Source of the DNA: Odiellus spinosus
Lineage: Eukaryota > Arthropoda > Arachnida > Opiliones > Phalangiidae
Assembly: GCA_963920705.1 (NCBI GenBank)
Contig: OY987236.1
Location: 5,318,190 to 5,382,189 of the forward strand
Reading direction: 5' to 3'
Length of the DNA stretch: 64,000 bases
Shown here: in pieces, positions 10,401 to 25,400 of the stretch
How positions within the stretch are numbered: the stretch's first letter is position 1
Layout: each line of letters starts with the position of its first letter
The notes under the pieces: generated by a model
What the model saw: only the letters and a program-made list of their open reading frames with translations
Told to the model about the DNA's origin: nothing
The model's database searches: none
Program-made: the position numbers and the translations under genes

Positions 10401-13400
10401 AGCCTAATCTCAATAAAACACGAATACAAATATCAGAAGCGCGTGATTTAAGGTTCGTTTGACGCCTGTGAAATATTTTAAAACATTTTTTCGATTAGCT
10501 AAAGGTATTCAAATATTTTTAATCAGTATGAAAATTGAGATTAGGCTTAGCAGAATAATAGACGATTCCATAAAGTCTGACTATGTCCCAACCTTGAAAA
10601 ATGCTAACATCTTCCGTAGAAACGGGTTCTATTTAACGGCTATTTTTGTTAGTTTCAAGGTTGGCAAACGTATAGAAAATCCTATACTTTGAACCAACCT
10701 TGAAAAAACGCTAAATTTTCAATATAAACGGGTGCTTTTTAACGGCTATTTTATTTGTTTCTACATTATTGTAAATTAAAGAGAAATTGTTGATGAGTTT
10801 TAATAACGTTAAAATGAATTAACACTTTCATGGTTTAGCCCAAGGTTAATAATTATTGAATTCTAAAACTGATTATTAATTTAGTGTTGGCGAGGAATTT
10901 ACGTACATATTTTATTACCCACTATAGAAAAAACAATGCTAGTTATTACGCCTACGTTTAAGCTCAATTTTCAAACTATTATGTCCACACAAAAACTGTA
11001 TCTAACCCCCCTATCTAATAATTGCGTATATAACAGAACAAGATTTAATGGGGTAATATCTACTGAATAGTCCTGGTCGATTTCCAAAACCGGAAGTCTA
11101 GAGAACCTCGCGAAAATTTTGGCGGGGAAAACTTTTTGTCACGTGATCGTCCGCCATCTTTTTGTAGTGTGAAAATAGCTACAGACTAACCAACGCCTCC
11201 TATACTTTATCATATAGGAAGCGTTGGACTAACAACTTGAATTTGGTTTGTGGGAAATAAAATTAGAAATAGTCTGGCAACCTGTTACTACAAAAAGATG
11301 GCGGCGCGGCTATGAGACAAGGGCCCATTTCCGGCAAATCGACCAGGACTATAATAATAATATACTACTAAACAAATACTAACTAGGCCTACAGTACTTT
11401 TTTCAATAACCAAATTCTTGGTAAAACGACAACTAAAGCATTATAGTGATGGATACTATATGACCCCTTCACCTATTATATCTCTCTGCTACTATTTTAG
11501 GATAAATTTGTGTTGTAACGCAGTCGAAACTGTGTTAAATTCGTAACTGATACTCAAAATTACCCTAAAATTAAGTATTGACTAACTACATTCAACAAAG
11601 TAACCAAAGTAATTTAAAGAAACAGTTCTTCAAACGAAATTAAAAGTTTAATTTGGTTTGTAAAAGAATCCCACCGTTAACTAATATCTTTTCGCGGGTG
11701 GTACGTGACATATCTCATTCTAATTTGGTTAATTAAACTGTTTAATTTAGGTTTAATCGAACTAGAGACGAAAATGACTCTACAGACCCTGAGCAGTCAG
11801 TCACTTGCCATTTTTGCGTATGAGATTTTAGGATTTAAGTTTTTTTTTTGCGATTTTAAAGCTATTTTTCGGAATGATTTTGAGTTTTTCATGTAGAGAA
11901 GGTTTAGAGATTTCGGGATTTAATAATCTAATTGAGGATAAAACAGCAACCCGCTTATAACATTCGAATTTCCCACCGCTCGTTTTTGCACTAAACTATA
12001 ATAGAATAGTAAATTAATTTGTTTTTTACTAAATTAACTAATTTCTGGCTATGTTTCGTTTTTTCCCGCCTTTTTTCTATTTTTTTACGCCACAAATTAC
12101 GGATGGGACATCAGCGTGGGTCTCGGTCGAGCGCATTTCGAGAAGCAACCTCCGTCGAATCTGCGCAAGAGCAATTTCTTCCATTTCGTCATAGCGCTCT
12201 ACGACAAAGCCGGTCAACCCGTCGAGGTCGAACGCACAGCCTTCGTAGGATTCGTCGAAAAGGACCAGGTCAGTCGGCTTCAGGTCAGGTGACGAACGAG
12301 TGACGTCGTCAGTTTTGACACTAACGTCATTTACTCGTTTCATAATCATTATCATTATATTCCCCGGAGTCAATCCAGTTTAAATAAATTCATTTAATTT
12401 TAATCTAAAGGCTAAGATTGTCATTTTTCTAGCATTTTTAATCTAACGTGTTAAAGAATTAGAAAACCGCGCAATAATAAACGAAACTAATTAGGCTTAG
12501 ATCTTCTAATAATGAATTAGATTACTTCAACGAACCATATTCGTAATTAAGATGGATGAAACTCAATTTTAAATAAACTTACAGCTTAAAAATAATATTT
12601 ACAATTAGGCTTAGGTATTATTTCAACACTAAAATTGCGCTAACCCTTTATTTATAATTAGGCCTAACATTTTCAAATTAGGCTTAGTTGTATCAACACT
12701 ATTAAATCTAAAATAATCTAATTAGGCTTAACCATATAAGATCTCTAAAATAATTCGTGAAATCATTGAAATATGATTAATTACACTCTTTTAACACTAA
12801 ACTAACATTTATAAATAGGCTTAGTTAATTTTAACTGTACAAACAATAAAGTCAAATTAGACTAAGCGACTTCAAAACAAAGAATAATTCAAAACGAATT
12901 CTGACTTCTAAATAATTTAAGCCTAAATCGGGCCTAACAAGTGTGTAAACAAAATATTTATAATTCGAGGCTAATCAAATGATGATTAAAAGATTAAACA
13001 GAACGAAAATTGTTATATAAGTTTGCGAAACCAGGGAAAAACTAGCATTAAATAGTTAAGAGGTTAGCTTTCTAAAGCATCTATCTTAAAAACAGAAAAG
13101 TATAGCGGATAAGAGGAAGGGGTGGATCAATTTAAACATTCAGCGCGGGCGGAGTTAAGTTCGCGCTTTATTCATTAAGAAAACAACTCGTATTGAGCTA
13201 AGCCTTGGCTTCACGAGCGTGCTGTAAACTAGACTAGATTTTAAATCTAACTGTAGAGTAATCGTGAATGAAAAAATAAAGAAAAACGGTATGAGAAAGG
13301 GGAAAGAGGGGGGGTGCGAGCTTGGTTTTAAAAGGTATATATAAAAGCATGGAGAAATGAAGGTGGAACGGGAGGAGCAGGGGGTATAAGGAGTAACTTA

Positions 13401-16400
13401 CTTTAATCTGGGGGTCGTTAAGGAGAAGGGACTGGTAAAGCCGAGGCTTAACGACAAGAAACGAATAGCTCTCCGAGCAATTAAATTCATTAAAAGCTAC
13501 CATGCAAAACATAAGAGCCAAGGAGAGAGACGATAGGTAAGGGGGCAGAGTGAAACCTACTTCATCCGGAAAGAGAGCTACAGAGAGATATAGGAAACGC
13601 GAGAATACATCACTAAGGTATATAAGAATACTGTAAGGAGAAGAAGGAATCTTCGTTTAAAACTATACTCGTGTTCCAAGAAGAGTTGACACGATCTATT
13701 TTATTTTCTATGAGGTTTAAGATTACGTATCCCTTCGCGTCAATATTTCCAATTACACTCTTTCTCTCGAACCAAGTGAAAGTATTTTAAGGCCTTGCCA
13801 ATCTAAAATTGAATGATATTGTATATAATTTACTATTTAAATACAACATTTATTAATTATAAGTATATTTATATACTAAGAATTAATTTGTGAATCTGCA
13901 AATGGTTTAGTCGGTGAATAGTTTAATGATTAAATTAATCAATCTATTTAACTTTTTAAATTACTTTGAGTTTTGCGAACTAATCAATACAAAAATCTGC
14001 TTGTTTATGTATTACTATCTATTAGATAATTAGGTTTAAATGCCACAATTTTTTATATTTAAGGAGAATGAAATTATAATTTTACGGATTCATTTGAAAA
14101 AATTCAAAAATATGGTTTTGGGGTTATCCAAAAATAAGCTTTCTACTTTTCCTCGCGGATTTAAACACCAATCTTATTAATTAACGTAGATGATAAAGGT
14201 ACAATGAACTGTTTAAAAAAATATTTAGTTACAAATTACCCAAAGAAAGCTATGGCGCCATAGATAATGTTAAAACAGTGTACTGCTTTGTATATGATTT
14301 AAAACTAAATTCTATTCAACTGTAAAACTGAACAAATTAACGATCAATACCATTGCAAATTCAAAATGATATGAACTACATATATTCGAGGAAAGATACA
14401 AGCGTGCATTGCAGTTCTTGTAGGAGAGGGACCCTCAACAGTTTTGTCTAGATAGTGGAATGGTGTGGTGTGGTGGGAGAGGGTTTGGACTATCTCTGAA
14501 ACGCGGTTATCCGTGGCGGCTCGGTAACCGTTTCGTCGTAGCGGTGTCGAGCAAATGAGTCGCGATAAATCGCCTCTCTAGATTTTAATTCCGCTACAAT
14601 TCCAACCACCCCTTTTCACTCCACCCCCCCCCCTTATAACCCCTTTTCATTCGGATACTCTCCAACCTTGAAAAGATTCACCTAGAATTCACGTAAACGT
14701 TTATTTTACCAACTTTTCAAGGTGTCAAATTTAATTTTTGGGATTATCAAATAATGGATTCGTATTAAAACTAATTTTACTTTTTGAAAAAAAATATTAA
14801 GATGTTTATTCTTTTAGCACGAATAATATCAGAAGTAGATGAAACCCTCCTTTGAAGTCTACTACTCTAATGTTCGATATAGCGCTCCTCTCTGTATGGG
14901 TAAAATTCACAATTTTACGAGATCGGAGGGGGTCCTACTTCATACCCATTGTCTACGGAAAATTGGAAATTCTCTTTCTCCACAAACGAGGACGTTTTTT
15001 GGACGAACTCCAAGGCTGCTAGAGATATTCGCTCGACGAACTCCCGCTCCGAAAATATCTACCATTAGGAGGTGTACGAATCGCGTTTTTTGAAACTAAC
15101 CCATACAGAGAGGGGTAGACAAGACCAGGGAGTAATAGACTTCAAAGGAGGGTTTCATCTACTTCTGATAATATTTACTTCAAAGTATCAAAGGAAAGGA
15201 TAGAATAATATTCAATTTTATAAAAATGCCATTTATGAATAAGTGAAGTAATAGTTATTCCTCCGAAAGGTGGTTGAAAAATCAACTAAGTTTTAATTTA
15301 CAACAACAAATATTTGAAAAATATTTCTAAGAAACTTTTGGCCTTTCCTATTTTTTAAAGATTAGACTTAAATTTAATTTTCTTGTCAAAATTATAACAA
15401 CGCGTTTTTAAAAGCCTTAATTGTAAATAAAAAAATTAGATTCAAATAAAAATCGGTGAAATTTTAGTTTAAATACGTTGCTTCTTAGATCGCAACTACC
15501 TACACAGAACGTTAAAACTATCTGAACGAATGAAGCCTAAAGTTAGTTATCTAGATAGTGTAAGAGTAAAAATAACCAAAGAAAAATAGCTTTAAACGTA
15601 TTGCTTCGAATGAAAAGCGTGGGTTTCCGACCCCTTTAAAAGTAAGAGGAAGAACCCGAATCAGACTAAAGGGGCGTGGGTGAGGAGGAAGAAGCGCCCT
15701 TAGGATAGGATCTAGTACTAGGAAAACGAGAGTGGAAGGCAGCGCATTTAATTACGAGTATCCGACCCCTTTCTCATTAGCCTAACTCGATAAGAAAGTT
15801 GCACCCATTACACATCTCGAGGCCTTGCCCGTCTCTCTCTCTCATACTCTTATACGCCCGGAGAATATACACATACATTTTAGTTTCACTTTCAGTTGTA
15901 GTTTACAGCACGCGCGGAGTTATAATTTTTATAAAACAGTGCAGAAAATATTCTAATACGGTATTAAAGTGATAATGAAGCCGAACATGGACTCGTGGAG
16001 AGTTTAAAATCTAGTTAAATTAATTATACTAGTGAATTTTGCATATTTAAATGATGAGAAATTGATAGATAATCACTTATATCAGAAGCCGATGAAACCC
16101 TCCTTTAAGTCTACTACTCCAATGTTCCATATAGCGCTCCTCTCTGTATGGGTAAAATTCACAATTTTACGAGTTAGAAGGGGCCCTACTTCATTCCCCC
16201 TGTCTACGGAAAATTGGAAATTCTCCCTCTCCACAAACGACGACGTTTTTGGACGAACTCCAAGGCTGCTAGAAATATTCGCTCGACGAACTCCCCCTCC
16301 GAAAACATCTACCGTTAGGAGGCGTACGAATCGCGCCTTTTGAGAATAACCCATACAGAGAGGGGTAGACAAGACCCGGGAGTAATAGACTTCAAAGGAG

Positions 16401-19400
16401 GGTTTCATCGGCTTCTGCTTATATTCGGGTTGCAACTGCATTCTTCCTTTTAACGCATCTCTACTAGGTTTCACAATCTCTTTTAAAAAAATGAACTTAA
16501 AAATTCATATTTTAGTAAAAAAATAAAAAGGCAAAATAATATCTCCATAGCGGTACTTAAAAATATTTGTTTTATATGACAAAATATTAAAGCAACGAAT
16601 TTCTTCAAGCGTGAAAAGGGTATAATATTAAGTAAAAGGATTTAGGAATAAATCTATATATATTCTTTTAGTGTTTTAAAAACCGTGTCGTCTGTTAATA
16701 AATAAACAAAAGAGCTCTAGCACGCGCCAGGGGAAGTCGCGATGGAGAAAGTATACCTTCATATGATAGCTAGGAGGAGAAAAAGCTAGAGGCCAAAAAC
16801 GCGGGAGAAAAAAAAAATCAATATAGAAAGCGCGCGCTGGCATTAACGGTAGAGTGTACACATTTATGCCTAAGCTGCTAGCGATGGTGGATCCATATAG
16901 GGCTAAAACAATGTTGTTACAGACACAGAGGTCCAATGCCTATCTTATTTTTTTTCCTCCTTCTATAACGTTCCCCGCCACCTCCCACTACCTTCTCTAG
17001 CTAGCTCCGAGATTGCACGCGCTCGGAGTCTCATCCTCATACCCTGCCTTCAGACGGGAGTTTCCCCGCTTTTCTTAAATCCCACGGGAACACCCATTTC
17101 TCCTTACCTATACGCTTCCTAGCCCTAAAGGAGAAGGAAGGAAAAGCTAAGCCTAACCACCCACTACGCGACGTATACGTAGTCGGCTAACTCTAGCGCG
17201 CGACTCCCCCGCTCGCGCGAGATACGACCAACGACAGAGCGCGAGCTACATCAACCATATACTATTCTAGAAAAGGGCGGGAAATAACGGCGAGAACCTT
17301 TCTCTTATGGCGGGCGAGCGCGCGACCCCCCTTTATTGTGTAAAACGCTTCCAGTGATTCACCCAAGCGTTAATATTTCGTAAACATTACGAAAGAAAGA
17401 AAGCGCGGGAAAAACTGGCGGGAAAGAGGAGGGAAGAACGAGACTAGGAGGAAAAAAAAACCTCGCCGGGCAGAAAACACTTTTCAAAAACGAAAAAAAA
17501 ACCCACCATATAACAGCTTCACAATGCGAGGACAATTCGCAAGAATGACTTACCCTCCTTCATTCTCCTTCTTAAGATCATAAGGAACGCCATGTTAAGC
17601 CTATTTTTAACCTAAATGTTAAGGACGTGACAATAGGGTTAAATCACTTTGAACTAAATCGATTTCACAGCGCGCGAAAAAGTCACAACGCATCTGAATT
17701 AGATTTTGGTATATTTCGAACTGGTCTTGATCAGGAGTATAATAATTGTTAACTTGATTGGCTTATTTAAAAACTGCGAATGAAAATACTTGCCCCTCGT
17801 GGTGCGCCTCTTCGAGAACACCGAAGCATAACGGCTGGAACACTTTTACAGGGGCTGATAGGAAATACATTACACGGTTTCATCCTGAAGTCGAGCTTCC
17901 CATGACTAATATATCAGGAGCCAGAGTCAGAAATTAGTTTGAATTGTACCAAATAGAGCATACATGATTTTAAACTAGTCAAATTCTAACGTATATTAAT
18001 AATAATGTCATAGAAAGCCAATATTTCATTGGAGCCATTTTTCCCTTCATTAAAGATCGCAGATATTTTAATTTAAAAGCTGTATATTTAATTAAGGTGA
18101 CCTTACGCCTTCTTTAAATTAAAATAAGCGCATCAATTTGGTCTTAAAATCGGGTAAAATTCCTCTTAGCACAAAAAAAAACAAAAACTACAGTACTGTC
18201 AGCACTTTTAAAAATAACAGCTTAAGCGCTAATCCACCCCAAATGATTTAGTACATTTATAAACGTTTTACCTTCACTTTAATCCCTCTTCCCATTTCAT
18301 ACCGCGTGTATAATTCTGATCCATTTTGTAATACACCCATTTTCCTACGGATGAATGCCCAAATATTGAAATAACCTAAATCGTCTCGTTACACGCACTT
18401 CACTAGAGAGAAAAACATATTTCAACCCCGCGTTGACGCAATATTGATATAAAATTGATATAAAACACACAGACAATAACCAACCAAGCAACCGCAGTAT
18501 TGAGCTAGCACCCCTCGAGCTATCATCCAATGCATTCGCAAAAATTTCAACAATGAAGATGATTTTATACCGTAATTCTTTTCAATAATATCAAAGCTAA
18601 CATTAAAGCTATATAGCTGCCTGTTCTCGACAAAAAAAAAGCTGATTACGAATATGTTACCGAGTTAAATGTCAAGTCTCACGGTAAATATAGTAGTTAA
18701 GAATGGATTTTGATCAATAACTAATTTTTGGCACCTTTAATTTAAAAGAAATATGGAAGCACATATTTTCTAAACCATGCTTCCACGCAAACTTGAACAA
18801 TGAAAGTTTAAATAAAAAATTGTACACTAAAATCGATTATATATTAATTTAAACAAATCTCAACTTCGTTAATTAACTGTAAATTAACAATTTTAACACT
18901 CTAGTTCTTTATAAAGGTTTGAAAAAACGATTAGCAGACGAATTTTAGATATGGCTACGATGTATTTAAATATTCTTTGGTGCATAAAGAACGAATTCTT
19001 GTTCGAATTTAAATTAATCTAAATTAAGACCTTTCTCTTAATCATAAAAAAAGTTATGTCTACGAATTAAAACTGAAGAGAAAATTTTAGAAATAGTTTT
19101 AAATATAACACTTTTTCCGTGACGTCAAACGCGTGGGTCAAAACTTAAATATTCAAATTCACGCCTGTTTTTTTAGATTTTTTAAAGCATTGTAGACCTA
19201 AATGTGATATTTATCTCGTATAATATTAATGATCTACAATTTATTTTAATTATTACTTACTACTATCATTTAATATTTAGTTTAAACGTATAAAAATGGA
19301 ATAAATATGATATAATTAAATGCCAATGATTTTATTTTGAATCTTTATCCAATTAAAAATGCGAATTTACACGAGACTTGTACTTTAACCCGGTATCACT

Positions 19401-22400
19401 GCCATACAGAACTTACACTAATTCAACTTCGTCCCATGGACAATCTAAGCAGTAACGCGTCATCCTGCATATAAAAAAATCTACTGGTGGGGGTCAATTT
19501 TTGCAGGTGGACTGGGGGCCGATTTTATCAAAGCGCAAGGGGGAAATAAGTTTGGAAATGTCAATAGAGGGTCAAATTGTCGAATTATATTGAACCAATA
19601 TCGTCAAAGCTGTTAGATGAAATACTTGCCCCTTATACAACACAATATTAACTGAAATAGAATGATGAGCTAAAGTCAATTCTACCTCGAGTTGGCAGCG
19701 CGTACAAAGCTAAGATCCCTTTTATTTCAAAGTAAAATAAACAAGACAACGGAAATATTTAAGCTTGTACACGGAGTCCATGAGGCTATGGACGCTTTTG
19801 ACTCAATTTGAGTACTATATCTCGGTAACAGCCTTATAAAGGGACTAAAGGGAGAATGAAACAGACAAAGTTTTAGTTTTTTTATCAATTCCTCACTGAT
19901 AAAATGGGAAAATCCTGTAGGCCCAAACAAATATTAATCTATAAAACAAATAATTTATTCGAAAGTAGGCTTAACAAGGATCCATTGATAGTTTGAAATC
20001 TCACCGTTAACAGTATCCAAGCGAAAAAAGGGCGCCTCTTAACATAAAACGCGTGTTTCCCACGTGATTCGCCATGCAGAGTCTATTAAAGGGCAAAATT
20101 TCAAGTATGGATCCCTGTTAAGCCTACTTTTAGAATAAAGTTTGATTTTTTTAACTAGTAAATTAATTAGACCTATTTTAACGATAAATCTATTTCTGTT
20201 TCATCTTCATTATCCCTTAGAAAGCCAGTTTCACAATGTTAATTTCGGTCCTTTTCAAGGTTTTAACTTAATATATATTAGGATGGACGAGGAAACCAGA
20301 CGTAATAAGCCGGGACAATGGAAAATGTACTTCCAGCCTTAGTGAATATTTTTCCTCCTAGTTTTTAGGCTTAGGGGGTTTCGACTCCCACTGCACTGCT
20401 CCGCACTCCTCCATGTTTACTTAATATCGTATATAGGAAAGGGGAAGGACCTTTATAATACACGTGTTAGCTCGGACACTAATGGAATTAGAATACCCCA
20501 CGATACCCTGTTTGCTCATGTATGAACGGGTGGGAATAGAAAAAAAAAACGACAATATGCTGAACGTAATACAACCAATGCAGTATTTCGTAGAGACATA
20601 AGGCTTTTAATACGTTGGTTGTGACATTACTCTATAATAGATTTTGGTTTTAGGGTATATACTGCTCGCGTAACTAGTTTGATTATTACTCAAAGTCAAT
20701 ACATTAATCTCAATGAAGATGCCAGGATCATATTATATAATATACTCCAGTTGGTGCTCAGTTGTTTGCAGGAACTATTTTCAACCACTATAAGATATAA
20801 TATTGCGTCTTAATCCGCCTTAACGTTAGCTATATTCTGCAAAGTTTAAGGCATTAGAAAGAAGACATTCCCTAGATTATTTTAAAATCATAAAATTCTG
20901 TTTCGCCACTCGAAAAGGATGTTTCGTCACTCGATGGAAATCGTACAAAAACCCCAAAAATGACCCCTATCTTAAAATGGCCGTAACTTTTCTTTACGAT
21001 CTCCTAGGCATAGAACAATGGCATAAATAGAAAGAAGACATTCCCTAGATTATTTTAAAATAATAAAATTCTGTTTCGCCACTCGAAAAAGATGTTTCGC
21101 CACTCGATGGAAATCGTACAAAAACCCCAAAAATTACCCCTATCTTAAAATGGCCGTAACTTTTCTTTACGATCTCCTAGGCATAAAACAATGGCATAAA
21201 TAGAAAGAGGACTTCCATTAGATTATTTTAAAATCATAAAATTCTGCTTCGCCACTCGAAAAAGATGTTTCGCCACTCGATGGAAATCGTACAAAAACCC
21301 CAAAAATGACCCCTATCTTAAAATGGCCGTAACTTTTCTCTAGGATCTCCTAGGCATAAACCAATGGCATCAATTGAAAGAAGACATTCCCTAGATTATT
21401 TTAAAATCATAAAATTCTGCTTCGCCACTCGAAAAAGATGTTTCGCCACTCGATGGAAATCGTACAAAAACCCCAAAAATGACCCCTATCTTAAAATGGC
21501 CGTAGCTTTTCTCTAGGATCTCCTAGGCATAAACCAATGGCATCATTTGAAAGAAGACATTCCCTAGATTATTTTAAAATCATAAAATTCTGCTTTGCCA
21601 CTCGAAAAAGATGTTTCGCCACTCGATGGAAATCGTACAAAAACCCCAAAAATGACCCCTATCTTAAAATGGCCGTAGCTTTTCTTTACGATCTCCTAGT
21701 TATAAAACAATGGCATAAATAGAAAGAGGACTTCCATTAGATTATTTTAAAATCATAAAATTCTGCTTCGCCACTCGAAAAAGATGTTTCGCCACTCGAT
21801 GGAAATCGTACAAAAACCCCAAAAATGACCCCTATCTTAAAATGGCCGTAGCTTTTCTCTAGGATCTCCTAGGCATAAACCAATGGCATCATTTGAAAGA
21901 AGACATTCCCTAGATTATTTTAAAATCATAAAATTCTGCTTCGCCACTCGAAAAAGATGTTTCGCCACTCGATGGAAATCGTACAAAAACCCCAAAAATG
22001 ACCCCTATCTTAAAATGGCCGTAACTTTTCTTTACGATCTCCTAGGCATAAAACAATGGCATAAATAGAAAGAGGACTTCCATTAGATTATTTTAAAATC
22101 ATAAAATTCTGCTTCGCCACTCGAAAAAGATGTTTCGCCACTCGATGGAAATCGTACAAAAACCCCAAAAATGACCCCTATCTTAAAATGGCCGTAGCTT
22201 TTCTCTAGGATCTCCTAGGCATAAACCAATGGCATCATTTGAAAGAAGACATTCCCTAGATTATTTTAAAATCATAAAATTCTGCTTCGCCACTCGAAAA
22301 AGATGTTTCGCCACTCGATGGAAATCGTACAAAAACCCCAAAAATGACCCCTATCTTAAAATGGCCGTAGCTTTTCTTTACGATCTCCTAGTTATAAAAC

Positions 22401-25400
22401 AATGGCATAAATAGAAAGAGGACTTCCATTAGATTATTTTAAAATCATAAAATTTTGCTTCGCCACTCGAAAAAGATGTTTCGCCACTCGATGGAAATCG
22501 TACAAAAACCCCAAAAATGACCCCTATCTTAAAATGGCCGTAACTTTTCTCTAGGATCTCCTTGGCATAAACCAATGGCATCAATTGAAAGAAGACATTC
22601 CCTAGATTATTTTAAAATCATAAAATTCTGCTTCGCCACTCGAAAAAGATGTTTCGCCACTCGATGGAAATCGTACAAAAACCCCAAAAATGACCCCTAT
22701 CTTAAAATGGCCGTAGCTTTTCTTTACGATCTCCTAGTTATAAAACAATTGCATAAATAGAAAGAAGACATTCCCTAGATTATTTTAAAATCATAAAATT
22801 CTGCTTCGCCACTCGAAAAAGATGTTTCGCCACTCGATGGAAATCGTACAAAAACCCCAAAAATGACCCCTATCTTAAAATGGCCGTAACTTTTCTTTAC
22901 GATCTCCTAGGCATAAAACAATGACATAAATAGAAAGAGGACTTCCATTAGATTATTTTAAAATCATAAAATTCTGCTTCGCCACTCGAAGGAGATGTTT
23001 CGCCACTCGAAGGAAATCGTACAAAAACCCAAAAAATTACCCCTATCTTAAAATGGCCGTAGCTTTTCTTTACGATCTCCTAGTTATAAAACAATGGCAT
23101 AAATAGAAAGAGGACTTCCATTAGATTATTTTAAAATCATAAAATTTTGCTTCGCCACTCGAAAAAGATGTTTCGCCACTCGATGGAAATCGTACAAAAA
23201 CCCCAAAAATGACCCCTATCTTAAAATGGCCGTAACTTTTCTCTAGGATCTCCTTGGCATAAACCAATGGCATCAATTGAAAGAAGACATTCCCTAGATT
23301 ATTTTAAAATCATAAAATTCTGCTTCGCCACTCGAAAAAGATGTTTCGCCACTCGATGGAAATCGTACAAAAACCCCAAAAATGACCCCTATCTTAAAAT
23401 GGCCGTAGCTTTTCTTTACGATCTCCTAGTTATAAAACAATTGCATAAATAGAAAGAAGACATTCCCTAGATTATTTTAAAATCATAAAATTTTGCTTCG
23501 CCACTCGAAAAAGATGTTTCGCCACTCGATGGAAATCGTACAAAAACCCCAAAAATGACCCCTATCTTAAAATGGCCGTAACTTTTCTTTACGATCTCCT
23601 AGGCATAAAACAATGACATAAATAGAAAGAGGACTTCCATTAGATTATTTTAAAATCATAAAATTCTGCTTCGCCACTCGAAGGAGATGTTTCGCCACTC
23701 GATGGAAATCGTACAAAAACCCAAAAAATTACCCCTATCTTAAAATGGCCGTAACTTTTCTTTACGATCTCCTAGGCATAAAACAATGGCATAAATAGAA
23801 AGAGGACTTCCATTAGATTATTTTAAAATCATAAAATTCTGCTTCGCCACTCGAAAAAGATGTTTCGCCACTCGATGGAAATCGTACAAAAACCCCAAAA
23901 ATGACCCCTATCTTAAAATGGCCGTAACTTTTCTCTAGGATCTCCTAGGCATAAACCAATGGCATCAATTGAAAGAAGACATTCCCTAGATTATTTTAAA
24001 ATCATAAAATTCTGCTTCGCCACTCGAAAAAGATGTTTCGCCACTCGATGGAAATCGTACAAAAACCCCAAAAATGACCCCTATCTTAAAATGGCCGTAG
24101 CTTTTCTCTAGGATCTCCTAGGCATAAACCAATGGCATCATTTGAAAGAAGACATTCCCTAGATTATTTTAAAATCATAAAATTCTGCTTCGCCACTCGA
24201 AAAAGATGTTTCGCCACTCGATGGAAATCGTACAAAAACCCCAAAAATGACCCCTATCTTAAAATGGCCGTAGCTTTTCTTTACGATCTCCTAGTTATAA
24301 AACAATGGCATAAATAGAAAGAGGACTTCCATTAGATTATTTTAAAATCATAAAATTCTGCTTTGCCACTCGAAAAAGATGTTTCGCCACTCGATGGAAA
24401 TCGTACAAAAACCCCAAAAATGACCCCTATCTTAAAATGGCCGTAACTTTTCTCTAGGATCTCCTTGGCATAAACCAATGGCATCAATTGAAAGAAGACA
24501 TTCCCTAGATTATTTTAAAATCATAAAATTCTGCTTCGCCACTCGAAAAAGATGTTTCGCCACTCGATGGAAATCGTACAAAAACCCCAAAAATGACCCC
24601 TATCTTAAAATGGCCGTAGCTTTTCTTTACGATCTCCTAGTTATAAAACAATTGCATAAATAGAAAGAAGACATTCCCTAGATTATTTTAAAATCATAAA
24701 ATTCTGCTTCGCCACTCGAAAAAGATGTTTCGCCACTCGATGGAAATCGTACAAAAACCCCAAAAATGACCCCTATCTTAAAATGGCCGTAACTTTTCTT
24801 TACGATCTCCTAGGCATAAAACAATGACATAAATAGAAAGAGGACTTCCATTAGATTATTTTAAAATCATAAAATTCTGCTTCGCCACTCGAAGGAGATG
24901 TTTCGCCACTCGATGGAAATCGTACAAAAACCCCAAAAATTACCCCTATCTTAAAATGACCGTAACTTTTCTTTACGATCTCCTAGGCATAAAACAATGG
25001 CATAAATAGAAAGAGGACTTCCATTAGATTATTTTAAAATCATAAAATTCTGCTTCGCCACTCGAAAAAGATGTTTCGCCACTCGATGGAAATCGTACAA
25101 AAACCCCAAAAATGACCCCTATCTTAAAATGGCCGTAACTTTTCTCTAGGATCTCCTAGGCATAAACCAATGGCATCAATTGAAAGAAGACATTCCCTAG
25201 ATTATTTTAAAATCATAAAATTCTGCTTCGCCACTCGAAAAAGATGTTTCGCCACTCGATGGAAATCGTACAAAAACCCCAAAAGTGACCCCTATCTTAA
25301 AATGGCCGTAGCTTTTCTCTAGGATCTCCTAGGCATAAACCAATGGCATCATTTGAAAGAAGACATTCCCTAGATTATTTTAAAATCATAAAATTCTGCT

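Larger units (their letters stand above)
7430..12114 (+). other. COE intron 1 (4,685 bp, phase 2)
   Basis: Bounded by gtaagc and acatcag. It is AT-rich and contains short dispersed repeats (7834-7958), a palindromic TTAA MITE (9270-9745), a local duplication (about 10588-10790) and a TA-flanked MITE (11070-11349). The stretches 7960-9265, 9750-10585 and 11352-12060 show nothing recognisable except an orphan inverted end motif (TTCATTCCCCCTTTAA) at about 9909. Confidence 0.85.

Noticed and set aside
14839-16474. Open frames across the 7-bp-duplication MITE copies
   Set aside because: They overlap the palindromic MITE on both strands and run through its inverted ends; no protein family resemblance.
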